Below, piece by piece: positions 13,634 to 16,493 of a DNA stretch of 16,493 bases. The first letter of the stretch is position 1. Each line of letters begins with the position of its first letter. A program made the translations under genes and the position numbers. Source of the DNA: an uncultured Chlamydiae bacterium (lineage in GTDB: Bacteria > Chlamydiota > Chlamydiia > Chlamydiales > CALBHK01); NCBI GenBank assembly GCA_937894565.1, contig CALBHK010000170.1, positions 1-16,493 on the forward strand, written 5' to 3'. A model generated the notes under the pieces. It was not told the origin of the DNA, did not search any database, and was given only the letters and a program-made list of their open reading frames with translations.

Positions 13634-16480
13634 TTATATTTCTTGGGAAATGTAAATGATTTCAAAGGCTTCTAAAATATCGCCTTCTTGTAAAATAGGT
13701 GTTCCCTGCAAGACTATGCCACATTCAAATCCTTTTTGAACTTCGCGCACATCGTCTTGATGGCGTTTAATAGAAGCAATGCCTCCTGTCCAGACGACTT
13801 CATTTTTACGGCGAATGCGCACGCGGTAGTTACGTAAAATAGTGCCTTCTGTGACTTTACATCCAGCAATAGTGCCTACTTGAGAAGATTTAAACATGGC
13901 TAAAACTTCTGCTTTACCTTTCTCTACCTCTTGCGCTAATTTATCTAGAGTGCCTTTCATGAGAGCTTTTACGTCATCTAAAGCATGGTAAATGATATCG
14001 TGTATGCGTGCAGTGACTTGATACTCTTTCATTAATGATTCCGCGTGGCTCTCCACCTGAGTATGGAATCCAATAATGGTAGCATTGGACGCAGCCGCTA
14101 ACTGAACATCAGATTCAGAAACTTCACCAACACCTGATAAAACAACTTCTATACGCACTTTATCGGAAGGAATTTTTTCAATAGCTGTTTTTAAAGCCTC
14201 TAAAGAACCTTGCATATCGGCTCGTAGAATGAGGTTTAAAACTTTCTTACCTTCTTCCATTTTATCGTCTTGCAAGAAAGAGTCTAAAGAGCGTTTACGT
14301 GTACGCGTGAGGCTCTTTTCTTTTACATCCGTTGAACGGGCCTGAGCTATTTCTTTGGCCTCTTTTTCGCTAGAGACCACAATGAATTCTTGTCCAGCTT
14401 CTGGAAGGCCCGATAAACCTGTGATTTCAACCGGATGAGAAGGACCTGCTTCGATGAGTTCGTTGCCATATTCATCACGCATTGTTTTAATGCGGCCCCA
14501 GAACTCTTCAAAAACAATAGAATCGCCGCGTTTTAATGTTCCATTTTGAACAATAATAGTGGCTACAGCGCCCATTCCCTTGTGCATTTCAGATTCTAAT
14601 ACAGTTCCTCGTGCACGGCCTTTAGGATTTGCTTTAAGCTCTAAGACTTCAGCTTGTAAAGCTAGCATCTCTAATAATTGATTAATCCCTTCACCTGTTG
14701 TCGCAGAGCAGTTAACCGTGATGATTTCACCACCCCAAGCTTCCGGAAGAAGATCGCGTTCAGAGAGTTGTCTATAAATAGTTTCTGCATTGAAGTTGGG
14801 CTTATCGCATTTATTTAAAGCAACGACAATAGAAACTTTAGCAGCTTTTGCGTGCTGAATGGCTTCATCAGTCTGTTGGCGAATCCCTTCATCTCCGGCA
14901 ATGACCAACACGACAATATCAGTCACATCAGCTCCTCGAGCGCGCATAGCAGAAAAGGCTTCGTGGCCAGGTGTATCTAAAATAGCAATAGGACCCACAG
15001 CTGTTTCATATAGAAACGCTCCGATATGCTGTGTAATGGCACCAGCCTCGTGCGCTGTGCGATTACTGCTGCGGATACGATCGATTAAGCTGGTTTTACC
15101 ATGGTCTACATGGCCCATGAAAGCCACAACCGGTGCTCGTGTTGTGAGTTGAGATGGATCCGATGATTGAATTTCTTCTTGAATAGTTTCGCTTGTGATC
15201 CGAATTCTCTCTTGCTCGCTTTTATCGATGGAGATCGTACATCCAAATTCATGCCCTAGAAGTTCAATTGTGGTGGTATCTTCAAGATAATCGTTAATCG
15301 TGACAATCACTCCTTCTAAAAAGAGCTTACCGATAAGTTGGGAAGCTTTAAGCTTCATTTCTACAGCTAGATCTTTCACTGAAATGGGAGTTCGGATTTT
15401 TAATTTATCGGGGCGAATTGTGACAATTTCTTCTCTTTTCTGTATCTTGGCATGGCGGCGTTTGCGATGGTGGAATCCCTCTTCATCCGTTGTATTTAAA
15501 AGATTAGAAGGAGCCTTAGTTGGTCCCCCTGTTTTAAAGCGGCTTGTTTTAACATCTTCATATTCTTTAAAAGTGCTTTTTTTTCCTTTTTTCTGTATTC
15601 CCTTGCCCTCTACTGCCGGAAGTGAAGGAGCTGCAGGAGCTGCAGGTTTATAGGCAGGATTAAATGGAGTTCTTGTGGGGCCAGTTCTTTCTGTTGGGTT
15701 AAATTTAGGACGGACAGGTCTTTGGGGGACCAGATCCTTTACGTGTCTTCCTGTTGGTCCCAATTTAACAAATTTAGATCCTGAAATAGGGGGGAGTTGA
15801 GGGGGTTTGTGTAAATTTTCTTCTTTTAAGCTTTTGGCATGAGGAGAGGTGAAGTCTTCTGTTTTAGGAGCTGAAGCTGGAGGTTTTAGAGATGAGAAAG
15901 CTGGTTTTATTTCGGACTTTTGTTCGTAGGCGGCCCTTTGAGGCCTTGGTTCGTAGGAGTCCCTTTGCGGCCTTGCGTTGAAGGTGGAATGAGATTTATT
16001 GGGTTTAAATTTAAGTTCTTGTTTTGTGCCTTCTGTAAACGCAGAGGTGGATCTAGCTTTGACATGAGCTTTCTGAGCTTCTTCTTGAGAAGTTAAATTT
16101 TCCTCGTGTTCTGTTTCAATTGCTGTAGGCTCATTTGATTCGAGTTCAGTTGGGGAGGGATCTCTCGAGTGGACCTGCTTTTCAATGTGAACATCGACTT
16201 TACTTTCTACTTCACCTATTTCTTGATCTTGTAAAGAAGTTTCTTGAGTTCTAGAAGCTTTTACAGCTTCTGGAGAGGCTTTCACAGATTCCAAAGGAGG
16301 AGATTCTATTGGAGGTGTTGAAGCAGCTTTGTTTTTTTCTCCATGGCTTCTTTCTCCATGTGATTCCGAGTGTTCCTCAGAAGGTTTATTTTTGGCAGCA
16401 GGAGACTCTTTCACCTCTTCTTGGTGAACAGCTTCAGCGATTTGTTTATTTTTAATATTCAGTATAAATTTCTTACCCAA
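13634..16480 (-). CDS. infB: translation initiation factor IF-2, TTG start
   Basis: This is the GTPase that brings initiator tRNA to the 30S subunit and promotes 50S joining. The product is 948 aa. A low-complexity Glu/Lys/Pro/Ser N-terminus (~1-350) precedes an IF2_N domain (~362-420). The GTPase then shows G1 GHVDHGKT (456-463), G2 AITQHIG (481-487), G3 DTPGH (502-506), G4 NKCD (556-559) and G5 SATTGEG (592-598). The beta-barrel and C-terminal initiator-tRNA domains run to the end. The start must be TTG: an in-frame TAA lies one codon before it, AAGGA sits 8 nt upstream, and the opening GKKFILNIKNKQIAEAV is a typical chlamydial-type IF2 N-terminus. First of infB-rbfA-truB-ribF here; nusA would be expected just outside the window. 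Confidence 0.97.
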   Translation of the reverse strand: MGKKFILNIKNKQIAEAVHQEEVKESPAAKNKPSEEHSESHGERSHGEKNKAASTPPIESPPLESVKASPEAVKASRTQETSLQDQEIGEVESKVDVHIEKQVHSRDPSPTELESNEPTAIETEHEENLTSQEEAQKAHVKARSTSAFTEGTKQELKFKPNKSHSTFNARPQRDSYEPRPQRAAYEQKSEIKPAFSSLKPPASAPKTEDFTSPHAKSLKEENLHKPPQLPPISGSKFVKLGPTGRHVKDLVPQRPVRPKFNPTERTGPTRTPFNPAYKPAAPAAPSLPAVEGKGIQKKGKKSTFKEYEDVKTSRFKTGGPTKAPSNLLNTTDEEGFHHRKRRHAKIQKREEIVTIRPDKLKIRTPISVKDLAVEMKLKASQLIGKLFLEGVIVTINDYLEDTTTIELLGHEFGCTISIDKSEQERIRITSETIQEEIQSSDPSQLTTRAPVVAFMGHVDHGKTSLIDRIRSSNRTAHEAGAITQHIGAFLYETAVGPIAILDTPGHEAFSAMRARGADVTDIVVLVIAGDEGIRQQTDEAIQHAKAAKVSIVVALNKCDKPNFNAETIYRQLSERDLLPEAWGGEIITVNCSATTGEGINQLLEMLALQAEVLELKANPKGRARGTVLESEMHKGMGAVATIIVQNGTLKRGDSIVFEEFWGRIKTMRDEYGNELIEAGPSHPVEITGLSGLPEAGQEFIVVSSEKEAKEIAQARSTDVKEKSLTRTRKRSLDSFLQDDKMEEGKKVLNLILRADMQGSLEALKTAIEKIPSDKVRIEVVLSGVGEVSESDVQLAAASNATIIGFHTQVESHAESLMKEYQVTARIHDIIYHALDDVKALMKGTLDKLAQEVEKGKAEVLAMFKSSQVGTIAGCKVTEGTILRNYRVRIRRKNEVVWTGGIASIKRHQDDVREVQKGFECGIVLQGTPILQEGDILEAFEIIYISQEI
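15923..15976 (-). repeat. 27-bp imperfect tandem repeat within infB
   Basis: Two 27-nt units starting TTCGTAGG (15923 and 15950 on the plus strand) encode RPQRDSYEP and RPQRAAYEQ, residues 170-187 of IF-2, in the disordered N-terminal region. The frame is kept, so length variation here would be tolerated. Confidence 0.8.
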
Positions 16481-16488
16481 GTTTTAGG

Positions 16489-16493
16489 TCCTT
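16489..16493 (-). promoter_or_regulatory. ribosome-binding site deciding the TTG start of infB
   Basis: On the minus strand AAGGA is followed after 8 nt by TTG. An in-frame TAA directly precedes the AAC-TTG pair, so no upstream start is possible. The next ATG is deep inside the protein. Confidence 0.8.

Noticed and set aside
14859..15152. Plus-strand open frame of ~97 codons opposite infB
   Set aside because: It is antisense to the conserved GTPase domain, its composition reflects the infB codons, and it has no ribosome-binding site or family resemblance.
1..16493. CRISPR array or prophage
   Set aside because: No regularly spaced identical repeats, and no integrase, capsid or terminase genes were seen.

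Overview
The window fits a member of the Chlamydiota, most likely one of the amoeba-associated families (Parachlamydia/Waddlia/Simkania type) rather than Chlamydia itself. This is an inference from three things. The order infB-rbfA-truB-ribF is chlamydia-like. A three-gene zinc/manganese-type ABC cassette sits beside tRNA genes. There are also a very large YD-repeat (Rhs) protein and intergenic repeat families of kinds I associate with these larger, repeat-rich genomes. Base composition is moderately AT-rich and coding density is high. I could not run a database search, so the placement rests on family recognition alone.

Layout. Positions 1-480 hold intergenic repeat sequence, one possible small minus-strand gene and a divergent promoter region. 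Positions 481-5448 encode a 1655-residue secreted Rhs/YD-repeat protein whose last ~270 residues look like an alpha/beta-hydrolase effector. Convergent to it, 34 nt away, is dnaB (5483-6925, minus). Between dnaB and a tRNA-Ser(GCU) gene lies a 171-nt region that folds as one long rod and has a promoter-like sequence in front of it (candidate ncRNA). After that tRNA come a perfect 44-bp inverted repeat and then, on the minus strand, an ABC-type zinc/manganese uptake operon: binding protein, ATPase, permease (9970 down to 7506). A divergent intergenic region leads to tRNA-Ser(GGA). Directly behind it are a MntA-like nucleotidyltransferase and a HEPN protein, forming a HEPN/MNT toxin-antitoxin pair, followed by a 168-nt palindromic, MITE-like element. 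A terminator then serves a minus-strand gene for an unrecognised membrane protein that may be inclusion-membrane-like. The rest (12025-16480, minus) is the translation/ribosome-maturation operon infB-rbfA-truB-ribF, with two 4-nt ATGA overlaps.

How the genes work together. The right third is housekeeping: initiation factor IF2, 30S maturation factor RbfA, tRNA pseudouridine-55 synthase TruB and a flavin-nucleotide adenylyltransferase, all likely on one transcript. That last enzyme ends at the domain boundary and lacks the riboflavin-kinase half usual for RibF. The centre is metal uptake plus two serine tRNAs that appear to have attracted accessory DNA. The left third is one large surface or secreted polymorphic-toxin-like protein with no visible immunity gene. 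The best candidates for new biology are the Rhs-hydrolase protein, the rod-shaped RNA before tRNA-Ser(GCU), and the cassette of tRNA-Ser(GGA), HEPN/MNT pair and palindrome.
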